Below are positions 52,036 through 64,000 of a stretch of DNA of 64,000 nucleotides, piece after piece. Location: positions 13,150 to 77,149 of the forward strand of contig LSIG01000008.1 of assembly GCA_001556125.1 (NCBI GenBank), written 5' to 3'. The notes under the pieces were generated by a model. The model made no database searches and was not told the DNA's origin. It saw nothing but the letters and a program-made list of their open reading frames with translations. This stretch comes from Rhizobiales bacterium CCH10-E5 (GTDB lineage Bacteria; Pseudomonadota; Alphaproteobacteria; Rhizobiales; Beijerinckiaceae). How positions within the stretch are numbered: position 1 is the stretch's first letter; each line of letters opens with the position of its first letter. The translations under genes and the position numbers were made by a program.

Positions 52036-53460
52036 ATGACAGAGTCGGAACAGCTGGTGGCTGACACGAGCGAGCTGCAGCGTCCTGAAACCCGCGTTGG
52101 TGCCGTCATGGGCGCCATCCGCGAGCGCATCACGGGGCGGAGATTGGCGCCGGGCGCGCGGCTTCCCTCGATCCGCGCCTTCGCCACCGCGATGGCGGTG
52201 TCGAAATCGACCGTGGTCGAGGCCTATGACCGGCTGGCGGCGGAGGGCGCGATCGAGGCGCGACGCGGCTCCGGCTTCTTCGTCGCCGGCCCGCCGCAGC
52301 CCTTCTCGCCCGCCGATCTCGGGCCGCGGCTGGAGCGCGCGGTCGATCCCTTCTGGGTGTCGCGGCAGACGCTGGATGCCGGCGACACGGTCCTGAAGCC
52401 GGGCTGTGGCTGGCTTCCGGCGGAGTGGCTGCCGCAGGAGAGCCTGCGTCGTTCGTTGCGGGCGCTCTCGCGAGCGCCGGCCGAGACGCTGGCCGATTAC
52501 GGCACGCCGTTGGGGCTGGCGCCGCTGCGACTGTGGCTGTCGCGCCGGCTGGCGGGGCATGGCATCGAAGCCGCGCCGGACCAGATCCTGCTCACCGAAT
52601 CCGGTACGCAGGCGCTCGATCTCGTCTGCAGCCTCCTCGTCGAGCCCGGCGACACGGTGCTCGTCGACGATCCCTGCTACTTCAACTTCCATGCCCTGCT
52701 GAGGGCGCATCGCGTGCGGATGGTGGGCGTGCCCTTCGGGCCGAACGGTCCCGATCTCGCCGCCTTCGAGCAGGTTCTGTCCGAGCATCGGCCGCGCCTC
52801 TACGTCACCAATTCGGGCCTGCACAATCCGACCGGGGCTGGCCTCTCGCCGGTCGTCGCGCATCGGCTTCTCAAACTGTCCGACCCTTTCGGCCTGACCA
52901 TCGTCGAGGACGACATCTTCGCCGATTTCGAGCTGGAGCCGGCGCCGCGTCTCGCCGCCTTCGACGGGCTGGAGCGCGTCGTCCAGATCGGCAGCTTCTC
53001 CAAGTCGCTCTCGGCCTCGGTGCGCTGCGGCTACATCGCCGCTCGGCGCGACTGGATCGAGGGGCTGATCGACCTGAAGATCGCGGGCTCCTTCGGGACA
53101 GGGCGGCTGGCGGCCGAACTCGTGCTCGGCGTGTTGAAGGATGGCGGCTATCGCCGGCATATGGACGGGCTCCGCACGCGGCTCGCGCGGGCGATGGGCG
53201 AGACGGCGGCCAGGCTCCATGACATCGGCATCGAGCCCTGGATCGAGCCGCGCGGCGGCATGTTCCTGTGGTGCCGATTGCCAGAAGGGCTGGATTCCGC
53301 CGTCATCGCGCAGCGCTTGCTGGCGCAGGACATCGTGCTGGCGCCCGGGAACGTCTACAGCCTGTCGCAGAGTGCCAGCCGCTTCATGCGCTTCAACGTC
53401 GCCCAGTCGGGCGATCCGCGGCTGTTCGAGGCGCTCCGACACGCCGTGACGAATTGTTAA
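52036..53460 (+). CDS. MocR-type regulator (GntR helix-turn-helix fused to aminotransferase-like domain)
   Basis: 474-residue regulator. The N-terminal GntR winged helix (about 20-85, RITGRRLAPGARLPSIRAFA, VSKSTVVEAYDRLAAEGAIE, RRGSGFFV) is fused to a fold-type I aminotransferase-like domain (about 115-470) with PLP-binding K323 in GSFSKSLSASVRCGYI and NPTGAGLS. MocR proteins sense PLP or amino-donor ligands and usually control an adjacent transporter or synthesis gene; here that is the divergent DMT gene. The ATG is preceded by no ribosome site, so a leaderless transcript is possible. Confidence 0.9.
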   Translation: MTESEQLVADTSELQRPETRVGAVMGAIRERITGRRLAPGARLPSIRAFATAMAVSKSTVVEAYDRLAAEGAIEARRGSGFFVAGPPQPFSPADLGPRLERAVDPFWVSRQTLDAGDTVLKPGCGWLPAEWLPQESLRRSLRALSRAPAETLADYGTPLGLAPLRLWLSRRLAGHGIEAAPDQILLTESGTQALDLVCSLLVEPGDTVLVDDPCYFNFHALLRAHRVRMVGVPFGPNGPDLAAFEQVLSEHRPRLYVTNSGLHNPTGAGLSPVVAHRLLKLSDPFGLTIVEDDIFADFELEPAPRLAAFDGLERVVQIGSFSKSLSASVRCGYIAARRDWIEGLIDLKIAGSFGTGRLAAELVLGVLKDGGYRRHMDGLRTRLARAMGETAARLHDIGIEPWIEPRGGMFLWCRLPEGLDSAVIAQRLLAQDIVLAPGNVYSLSQSASRFMRFNVAQSGDPRLFEALRHAVTNC

Positions 53461-53523
53461 CCGCTGCGGGGGCGGTCGTGCGCCGGGCCGAGAAAGCTGT
53501 TGCACGGGCGAGCAAGGCGACAT

Positions 53524-53543
53524 AAACATATCTTTATATGTTT
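53524..53543. promoter_or_regulatory. Perfect palindrome over the start of the ArsR-methyltransferase gene
   Basis: AAACATAT (53524-53531), CTTT, ATATGTTT (53536-53543): a perfect 8-base inverted repeat in an AT-rich island within GC-rich DNA. It covers ATG 53538, so it can act as an operator at the promoter or initiation region of the methionine operon. ArsR-type self-control is the likely explanation (inference). Confidence 0.7.
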
Positions 53544-54578
53544 TTGGCTGATGCGGAGCCTGCTTTGCGCCTACCGACCACCCTGCCGTCCGATGTCCTG
53601 CTGGCTGCGCTGCGCGCGGCGGGGGAAGAGACGCGGCTGCGCATCCTGGCGCTGCTGTCGGAGGGCGAATTGTCGGTCTCGGACCTCACCGACATCCTCG
53701 GTCAGTCGCAGCCGCGCATCTCGCGTCATCTCAAGCTCTTGGCGGAGGCGGGGCTGGTGCGTCGCTCGCGCGAGGGCGCCTGGGCCTTTTTCCGCCTGGA
53801 CGAAACTGGAGCGGGCGGGGCCTTCGCCGCTTCTCTCGCCACCTGGCTCGACCGCTCCGACCCGGTCCTGACGGCCGATCGCGAGCGGCTCGCCGCGGTG
53901 CGGGGCACCCGGGCGGAGGCGGCGCAGGCCTATTTCGCCAGCGTGGCGCGCGACTGGGACCGGCTGCGCTCGCTGCATGTGCCCGACGAGGCGGTGGAGG
54001 CCGCCGTCGAGGCTGCCGTCGGCAAGGGCACGCCTGGCAGCCTGCTCGATCTCGGCACCGGCACGGGCCGGATGCTCCAGCGCATCGCGCCGAAATTCGG
54101 CCGCGCCGTCGGCGTCGACGCCAACCACGCCATGCTGGCGGTGGCCCGCGCCAATCTCGAGGCCGCCGGTCTGGCCCGCGTCGAGCTGCGCCAGGGCGAC
54201 ATCTATGCGCTGCCTTTTCCGCGCGGCAGCTTCGACCTCGTGGTGATCCACCAGGTTCTGCACTTCCTCGACGATCCCGGCCGCGCCGTGCGCGAAGCGG
54301 CGGCGATGCTCGCCCCCGGCGGGCGGCTGATCGTCGTCGATTTCGCCCCGCACGAGATGGAGTTCCTGCGAACCGAGCACGCGCATCGCCGCCTCGGCTT
54401 CTCGCGGGCGCAGATTGCCGGCTGGTTCGCCGAGAGCGGGCTCGCCTGCGATCTCTCCGAGGAAATCACGCTCGCCGGCGGCGGCTCCGGCCAGTTGCCG
54501 GTCATGCTCTGGCGGGGTTGCGACCGGCGCGTCCAGTCCGATCCGATGCCGCGACGCACCAATCTCGAGGTGGCCTGA
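53538..54578 (+). CDS. ArsR-family regulator fused to SAM-dependent methyltransferase domain
   Basis: 346-residue fusion. Residues about 15-95 form an ArsR winged helix (LRAAGEETRLRILALLSEGE, LTDILGQSQPRISRHLKLLA, RSREGAWAFFRL); the rest is a class I methyltransferase (about 150-330) with SAM motif LLDLGTGTGRMLQRIA, GVDANHAMLAVARANL and VIHQVLHFLDDPGRAVREAA. It overlaps metF and precedes metH, so it probably regulates methionine-cycle genes, perhaps sensing SAM or SAH. ATG 53538 lies inside a perfect palindrome; TTG 53565 follows GGAG by six bases and may be the true start. Enzymatic activity of the methyltransferase domain is unproven. Confidence 0.85.
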   Translation: MFLADAEPALRLPTTLPSDVLLAALRAAGEETRLRILALLSEGELSVSDLTDILGQSQPRISRHLKLLAEAGLVRRSREGAWAFFRLDETGAGGAFAASLATWLDRSDPVLTADRERLAAVRGTRAEAAQAYFASVARDWDRLRSLHVPDEAVEAAVEAAVGKGTPGSLLDLGTGTGRMLQRIAPKFGRAVGVDANHAMLAVARANLEAAGLARVELRQGDIYALPFPRGSFDLVVIHQVLHFLDDPGRAVREAAAMLAPGGRLIVVDFAPHEMEFLRTEHAHRRLGFSRAQIAGWFAESGLACDLSEEITLAGGGSGQLPVMLWRGCDRRVQSDPMPRRTNLEVA

Positions 54579-55489
54579 TGAACGCTTTCCGACCCAGCCG
54601 GCACGGCACCCGCCGCCCGAAGATCTCCTTCGAGTTCTTCCCGCCAAAGACGCCGGAGATGGAGGTTTCGCTCTGGGAGAGCGTGCGCCGGCTGGAGCCG
54701 CTCGCGCCCTCCTTCGTTTCGGTGACCTATGGCGCCGGCGGTTCGACGCGCGAGCGCACCCACGCCACCGTCAAGCGCATGGTCGAAGAGACGGCGCTGA
54801 AGCCGGCGGCGCATCTCACCTGCGTTTCCGCCTCGCGCGATGAGGTCGACGAGGTGATCCGCGGCTATTGGGAGGCCGGCGTCCGCCATGTCGTGGCGCT
54901 GCGCGGCGATCCGGCGGGCGGGCTCGGCACGGTCTACGAGCCGCATCCGCAGGGCTATCACCAGACCTCGGATCTGGTGGCGGGGCTGAAGCGCATCGGC
55001 GATTTCGAGGTCACGGTCTCGGCCTATCCGGAGAAGCATCCGGAGGCCGCGTCGCTGGACGCCGATATCGACGCGCTGAAGAAGAAGGTCGATGCGGGAG
55101 CGACGCGCGCGATCACCCAGTTCTTCTTCGATAACGACGTCTATTTCCGCTATCTCGACAAGGTCCGCGCCGTCGGGATCGACATTCCGATCCTGCCCGG
55201 CATCGTGCCCGTGCAGAACTTCAAGCAGACCGCCAATTTCGCCCGCAAGACGGGGGCGAGCGTGCCGCAATGGCTGGCTGATCGCTTCGAGGGGCTCGAG
55301 GACGATGCCGCGACGCGCCGTCTCGTCGCGGCCGCCGTCTGCGCCGAGCAGGTGCTGGATCTGATCGACCGCGGCGTGGGCGACCTGCACTTCTACACGA
55401 TGAATAAAGCCGATCTGGTCTATGCCATCTGCCATCTGGTCGGGGTGAAGCCGGAGCGTGGCGAACCGCAGGCGGCTGCGGCGGAGTGA
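54578..55489 (+). CDS. metF: 5,10-Methylenetetrahydrofolate reductase MetF
   Basis: Flavoenzyme that reduces methylene-tetrahydrofolate to 5-methyl-tetrahydrofolate, the methyl donor for MetH, 303 residues. Motifs: [16 protein letters not shown] with the catalytic Glu, [55 protein letters not shown] and PGIVPVQNF. The ATG overlaps the upstream TGA (TGATG), implying translational coupling with the regulator. metH lies 100 bases downstream after two hairpins. Confidence 0.96.
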   Translation: MNAFRPSRHGTRRPKISFEFFPPKTPEMEVSLWESVRRLEPLAPSFVSVTYGAGGSTRERTHATVKRMVEETALKPAAHLTCVSASRDEVDEVIRGYWEAGVRHVVALRGDPAGGLGTVYEPHPQGYHQTSDLVAGLKRIGDFEVTVSAYPEKHPEAASLDADIDALKKKVDAGATRAITQFFFDNDVYFRYLDKVRAVGIDIPILPGIVPVQNFKQTANFARKTGASVPQWLADRFEGLEDDAATRRLVAAAVCAEQVLDLIDRGVGDLHFYTMNKADLVYAICHLVGVKPERGEPQAAAAE

Positions 55490-55500
55490 TCTCAACACGA

Positions 55501-55571
55501 CCTCGTCCTTAGAGGCGCTTGCCCGGCGCTCCCAAGGACGAGGGCTGCCGGATCGAGCGAGTCGATCCGGC
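55501..55571. repeat. Two perfect hairpins between metF and metH
   Basis: CCTCGTCCTT (55501-55510) pairs with AAGGACGAGG (55534-55543). Next GCCGGATCGA (55547-55556) pairs with TCGATCCGGC (55562-55571) around GCGAG. The first resembles the CTCGTCCTT..AAGGACGAG class of REP-like elements in related genomes. The pair occupies most of the 100-base gap inside the operon and may set the metF:metH ratio. No SAM riboswitch consensus was recognised. Confidence 0.65.
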
Positions 55572-55589
55572 TTCGATGAAGGCGTGACA

Positions 55590-59345
<3,756 letters not shown>

Positions 59346-59453
59346 GGCAGGCGGCCTCCGTCTTTTCTACATTCCGGTCTTGTGGATTGGAGGCGGGGCG
59401 GCGTATAGCCCCGCAGGGCCGATCGGCTCGAAACCGGATGCGGAAGAACGGCC

Positions 59454-59756
59454 ATGGCTGACGACGACTACGTCTATGACGAGGTGACGGGCGAGTGGCG
59501 CCCCGCCTCCGAGATGGCCGCAGCGGCCGCAACCGACAGCGTGGTCGTGCGCGATGCCGCGGGCAATGTGCTCGCCGACGGCGATTCCGTGGTGCTGATC
59601 AAGGATCTCAAGGTCAAGGGCGCCGGCCAGACGCTTAAGCAGGGCACGGTCATCCGCTCGATCCGCCTCACCGACGATCCCGACGAGATCGACTGCCGGC
59701 ACGAGACGATCCGCGGGCTCGTGCTGCGCACCGAATTCGTGCGCAAGCGCTCATGA
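59454..59756 (+). CDS. PhnA/YjdM-like protein lacking the zinc ribbon
   Basis: 100-residue protein. The C-terminal part VVVRDAAGNVLADGDSVVLI, KDLKVKGAGQTLKQGTVIRS and IRGLVLRTEFVRK matches the PhnA (YjdM) SH3-like C-terminal domain. The N-terminal zinc-ribbon cysteines of full YjdM are missing, replaced by a short acidic YVYDEVTGEW stretch. Despite the old phosphonate name, YjdM function is not settled. It is monocistronic or leads the GNAT gene, 13 bases downstream. Confidence 0.82.
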   Translation: MADDDYVYDEVTGEWRPASEMAAAAATDSVVVRDAAGNVLADGDSVVLIKDLKVKGAGQTLKQGTVIRSIRLTDDPDEIDCRHETIRGLVLRTEFVRKRS

Positions 59757-59769
59757 CCGCAGCCTCCCC

Positions 59770-60186
59770 GTGATCCGCAAGGCGACCCTAGCCGATCAGC
59801 CGCGCATCCATGCGATCCGCATGGGCGTGCGCGAGAACGTGCTGTCGGACCCCTCGCGCGTGACCGATGCAGAAGTCGCCTGGTACCGCGATCACGCGAT
59901 CTTCCTGGTGTCGGAGGCCGATGGCGAGATCGCCGGCTTTACCTGCGCCAATCCCCAGACGGGGCTGATCTGGGGGCTGTTCGTCGATCCGGACCATGAG
60001 GGGCAGGGCCATGGCCGGGCGCTGCTTGACGCGGCCCTCGCGGGTCTGGTGGCGGCCGGGATCGTTCAGGCCCATCTCACCACCGGTGCCGGCACGAGGG
60101 CGGAGCGCTTCTATCGCCGCCATGGCTGGCGGGAAACCGGCCGCTCGCTCGACGGCAACATCGTCTTCATCAAGCCGCTGGGTTGA
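59770..60186 (+). CDS. GNAT-family N-acetyltransferase
   Basis: 138-residue single GNAT domain. Acetyl-CoA binding is seen in IWGLFVDPDHEGQGHGRALLDA, with the R/Q-x-x-G-x-A-type loop EGQGHGRA. ITTG-like HLTTGAGTRAERFYRRHGWRETG is the typical C-terminal region. Begins at GTG. Substrate unknown. It follows the PhnA-like gene closely and may be co-transcribed. Confidence 0.87.
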   Translation: MIRKATLADQPRIHAIRMGVRENVLSDPSRVTDAEVAWYRDHAIFLVSEADGEIAGFTCANPQTGLIWGLFVDPDHEGQGHGRALLDAALAGLVAAGIVQAHLTTGAGTRAERFYRRHGWRETGRSLDGNIVFIKPLG

Positions 60187-60311
60187 GCCTCGGCCGGCAT
60201 TGCACCGGCGCCATTCCGAGCCTGCGCGGAGGCAATCGTTTGACCGTTGCGGACGTCGCCGCGCCGCAACATCTTGGAGCCACCTTACAGATTGATCCTC
60301 AGGAGGCTCTC

Positions 60312-60881
60312 ATGACCCAGATCGCTATCGTGTTCCATTCCGGCTATGGCCATACCGCCAAGGTCGCCGAGCATGTCGCCAAGGGTGCGCGCGGCACGGG
60401 CGCGACCGTCGAATTGCTGGCGATCGATGCGGACGGAAATCTGCCCGAGGCCGCCTGGGCCACGCTCAAGGCCGCCGACGGCATCGTCTTCGGTTCGCCG
60501 ACCTATATGGGCAGCGTCTCCTGGCAGTTCAAAAAATTCGCCGACGCCTCCAGCAAGCCTTGGTACACGATGGACTGGAAGGGCAAGATCGCGGCCGGTT
60601 TCACCAATTCCGCGACGCTGAACGGCGACAAGGGCTCGACTATCGCCTATCTCGCGCTGCTCGCCGCCCAGCACAAGATGCTCTGGACCGGCACGGGGAT
60701 GCATCCGTCCAACGCCAAGTCGAGCACCCGCGACGATCTCAACAATCTCGGCGGCTATCAGGGCCTGCTCGTAACCTCGCCCTCCGATGCGGGCGTCGAC
60801 GAGATGATCCCGGGCGACCTCAAGACGGCGGAAGCCTTCGGCGCCAATGTCGCCGACGTGGTCAAGAGCGTCAAAGGCTGA
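60312..60881 (+). CDS. Flavodoxin-family NAD(P)H:quinone oxidoreductase (WrbA-like)
   Basis: 189-residue flavodoxin fold, probably FMN-dependent quinone reductase. The phosphate-binding loop FHSGYGHTAKVAEHVAKGAR is at the N-terminus, FGSPTYMGSVSWQFKKFADA forms the flavin ring loop, and WKGKIAAGFTNSATLNGDKG follows as in WrbA-type proteins. It lacks some WrbA-specific insertions, so the exact subfamily is open. ATG 60312 follows AGGAGG. The stop overlaps the convergent GGDEF gene by 11 bases. Confidence 0.88.
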   Translation: MTQIAIVFHSGYGHTAKVAEHVAKGARGTGATVELLAIDADGNLPEAAWATLKAADGIVFGSPTYMGSVSWQFKKFADASSKPWYTMDWKGKIAAGFTNSATLNGDKGSTIAYLALLAAQHKMLWTGTGMHPSNAKSSTRDDLNNLGGYQGLLVTSPSDAGVDEMIPGDLKTAEAFGANVADVVKSVKG

Positions 60882-61827
60882 GCCCAGCGGCTGCGATCGG
60901 CGCGGTCGCAGGCGGCCGCGCGATCATGCCGTCGAAGACCCGCACGACATTGCCGCCGGCCGCCCGCGCGACATAAAGCGCGGAATCCGCCTCGGCAAAG
61001 AGCCGCTTCGGATCGTTGCTGTGAGAGGGTTTCAGCAAAGCGGCGCCGATCGACAGTCGCAGTTCGATCGCGCCGCTGCCGTGCGGCACCGGGCGAGCCA
61101 GCAGCCGGTGCGCGTTGGCCAGAGTTGCCTCCATCGCCTTGGCGGTGCCGCCGCGAAGCAGCAGGGCGAATTCGGCCCCGCCGATGCGCGCGACCAGGAT
61201 CGCATCCGGAAACAGGCGTGCCAGACGTTCGCCGACGCAGCGCAGGCAGTCGACCGCACCGGCATGGTCATGGCGCTCGCGCAGCCCCTCGACATCGTCG
61301 ATCGCGACCACGGCGAGAGCGAAGCCGTGGGACTCGTTCGCATGACGGCTGAGTTCGCGCGTGGCCTCCTCGAAGGCGCGCCGGTTCGTCAGGCCGGTCA
61401 GCGGATCTTTGGATGAGACAGTCACGAGCCCGTCCCACATCTTCTTCTCGGCGGTGACGTCCTGCTTGGAGCCGAAGATCCGGATCGGGCGACCCTGGTC
61501 GTAGCTGACGCCGAGGCGCAGGCGCATCCAGCGGCTGCGGCCGCCCAAGCGAAGCTGGCAGTCCAGCACGAAACCCTTCCCGCTGCGGATGGCGGCAGCC
61601 CGGTGCCGCTCCATCTCACTGCGGCTTTGGCTTTGATAGACGTCGAGCGCCATCGAGCGATGGAGGGTCTGCCCGCGCCGAATCTCGAAGAGGTCGTAAA
61701 CGCCGTCCGTCCAGCTCACGGCCTCGGTGGCGAGGTCGCAGGACCACGCACCACCGGGCCCCGACAGAGCCTGGCTGTAGAGGCTTGCGGCGCCGAGAGC
61801 GCCCGGGGGCGTCGAGGTCTCGAGCAT
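60871..61827 (-). CDS. PAS-GGDEF protein with degenerate active site
   Basis: 318-residue protein with an N-terminal PAS-like domain (about 25-130, WTDGVYDLFEIRRGQTL, IRIFGSKQDVTAEKKMWDGL) and a C-terminal diguanylate cyclase fold (about 135-300, SKDPLTGLTNRRAFEEAT). The signature reads GGAEF (216-220) instead of GGDEF/GGEEF, and the substrate strand reads AIDDVEGLRERHDHAGAVD in place of DxDxFKxxND. Loss of the third acidic residue should abolish metal binding, so it is probably inactive and may bind nucleotide or act as a sensor. No transmembrane segment. Confidence 0.88.
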   Translation of the reverse strand: MLETSTPPGALGAASLYSQALSGPGGAWSCDLATEAVSWTDGVYDLFEIRRGQTLHRSMALDVYQSQSRSEMERHRAAAIRSGKGFVLDCQLRLGGRSRWMRLRLGVSYDQGRPIRIFGSKQDVTAEKKMWDGLVTVSSKDPLTGLTNRRAFEEATRELSRHANESHGFALAVVAIDDVEGLRERHDHAGAVDCLRCVGERLARLFPDAILVARIGGAEFALLLRGGTAKAMEATLANAHRLLARPVPHGSGAIELRLSIGAALLKPSHSNDPKRLFAEADSALYVARAAGGNVVRVFDGMIARPPATAPIAAAGLSL

Positions 61828-61918
61828 CAGATCCGGTTTGCGACGGGCTTGGACATGCCCGAAACACTAGCCCAGCCGTGTTAAACGACCCTTTCGGCGA
61901 TGCGCGAAAGCGCGCCGG

Positions 61919-63147
<1,229 letters not shown>

Positions 63148-63151
<4 letters not shown>

Positions 63152-63912
63152 GGGACGGGCTCCGGCGCGGGATCGGGCTCCGCCGCTGCACGGGAGTCGA
63201 TGGACGCCAGCGCCGTGCGGGCGTCGGCCGCCTCCTGCCGCTGGTCGCTGAGGAGCCGGCCGTCGCGGAAGCGGATGACGCGGCGGGCGTGGCGCGCGAC
63301 CTCGGCGTCATGGGTGACGAGGACGACGGTGACGCCCTCGCGATTGAGATCCTGGAAGAGCGCGAGGATCTCCAGCGCGGTGCGGCTGTCGAGCGCGCCC
63401 GTCGGCTCGTCGGCCAGCAGCAGGCGAGGCTCGTTGACCAGCGCACGGGCGATGGCGACGCGCTGCTGCTGCCCGCCCGAAAGCTGCATCGGCCGGTGAT
63501 GGGCGCGTTCGGCCAGCCCGACCCGGCCGAGAGCGGCGAGCGCGCGCTGGCGCCGCGTCTTGCGGTCGGCCCCGGCATAGACCATCGGCAGCTCGACATT
63601 GGCGCAGGCGTCGACGCGCGGCAGCAGGTTGAACTGCTGAAAGACGAAGCCGAGCTTGCGGTTGCGCAGTTCTGCAAGGCCATCACTGCCGAGCGTTTCG
63701 ACCGCGACGCCGTCGAGCCGGTAATGTCCGCCGGTCGGCCGGTCGAGGCAGCCGATCAGGTTCATGAAGGTGGATTTGCCCGAGCCGGACGGGCCCATCA
63801 CCGCCACGAGGTCGCCGGCCTCGATGTCGAGCGAGACCCGGTCAAGCGCGGTCACCCGGCCGGAATCGAGGTCGTAGACGCGGGAGAGCGCGCGGGCTTC
63901 GATCAGCGACAT
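63148..63912 (-). CDS. MacB/LolD-type ABC transporter ATPase
   Basis: 254-residue ATPase of the MacB/LolD subfamily. Walker A MGPSGSGKSTFMNLIGCLD, Q-loop FVFQQFNLLPRVDA, signature LSGGQQQRVAIARALVNEP and Walker B LLLADEPTGALDSRT; the adenine-stacking aromatic VYDLDSGRV lies near the N-terminus. It precedes the permease in the operon and overlaps it by four bases. A C-terminal extension of about 30 residues after the H-loop is Ala/Glu-rich. Confidence 0.94.
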
Positions 63913-63943
63913 GGCTGCGCCGCGGAGGTAGAGGGCGCGCCCA

Positions 63944-64000
63944 TCAGAACAGACGCGGCGGGCCGCCGCGCATGGGCGGGCCGGCGGGGGTGGCGGGCGC
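63944..64000 (-). CDS. Partial: C-terminal end of an upstream gene, possibly a MacA-like periplasmic adaptor
   Basis: Eighteen open codons ending in TGA at 63944-63946 run off the right edge. The readable tail is rich in Pro and Gly and ends MRGGPPRLF. Position just upstream of the ATPase in the same direction fits the usual adaptor-ATPase-permease order. Too short for family assignment; it could be chance. Confidence 0.4.
   Translation of the reverse strand, partial: APATPAGPPMRGGPPRLF

Noticed and set aside
51943..53529. Long N-terminal extension of the DMT gene on the minus strand
   Set aside because: It lies antisense to the MocR regulator; the DMT protein has a GGAGGA-supported ATG at 51942 where homology begins.
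55490..55589. SAM riboswitch upstream of metH
   Set aside because: The structure is two simple perfect hairpins without the pseudoknot or conserved core of SAM-I, SAM-II or SAH elements that I could recognise.

Overview
The window is GC-rich, tightly packed alphaproteobacterial chromosome. Irr-type iron control, OhrR, TTT/Bug binding proteins, a CheR-CheD-CheB chemotaxis cluster and intergenic palindromes of the GTCATTGCGAGC and ATGCTCGGG..CCCGAGCAT kinds suggest Hyphomicrobiales. A Bosea-like organism is my best guess, not a demonstrated assignment. I see no rRNA, tRNA, CRISPR array, IS element, prophage or replication origin. No gap between genes exceeds 300 bases; the largest is the divergent promoter region at 6854-7123.

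Layout. 31-3773: dipeptide-type ABC importer with two permeases and a double ATPase. 3886-11072: nitrogen-scavenging locus with AtzH/HpxZ-like, GntR regulator, allophanate hydrolase AtzF, biuret-hydrolase-like cysteine hydrolase, NCS2/AzgA-like permease, AtzG-like subunit and AtzE-like amidase. Both routes from 1-carboxybiuret to allophanate (through biuret, or through 1,3-dicarboxyurea) and the final allophanate hydrolysis are represented. A sigma-54-type promoter lies in the divergent region. 11178-13061: membrane ferritin MbfA with an Irr (ICE) box, then an exported superoxide dismutase. 13304-23859: chemotaxis block with a soluble transducer, receiver, STAS, CheY, CheA, CheW, membrane transducer, CheR, CheD, CheB and CheY. 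24030-26845: exported glutathione peroxidase, carbamoylase-like nitrilase, flavin reductase and MogA. 26895-29922: a translationally coupled FliK / FlhB-tail / acyltransferase trio.

30135-34967: aldo-keto reductase, KefC-type antiporter, exported MBL-fold protein and an orphan Bug binding protein. 35152-38445: a large KAP-family P-loop NTPase with an apparent Clp-N-like N-terminal domain, the most likely uncharacterised defence-type gene here. 38652-42003: EttA, then OhrR divergent from an exported haloperoxidase-like hydrolase with two operator copies between them. 42126-46968: LysR, split AtuA/DUF1446 pair, Bug binding protein, FMN-dependent 2-hydroxyacid oxidase. 47055-53460: YitT protein, GH3 beta-glucosidase, cold-shock protein, MOSC protein, and a DMT exporter divergent from a MocR regulator. 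53538-59345: methionine-cycle operon (ArsR-methyltransferase fusion, metF, metH) with a perfect palindrome over the first start codon. 59454-64000: PhnA-like protein, GNAT, WrbA-like flavodoxin, degenerate GGDEF protein and a MacB-type ABC exporter running off the right edge.

Integration. Several units suit a soil or rhizosphere oligotroph: urea-like nitrogen recovery under RpoN, layered peroxide, superoxide and iron defence (MbfA, SOD, Gpx, OhrR), motility control, and organic-acid capture by binding proteins. Functions were assigned by reading translated sequence and recalling family motifs; no database search was run.
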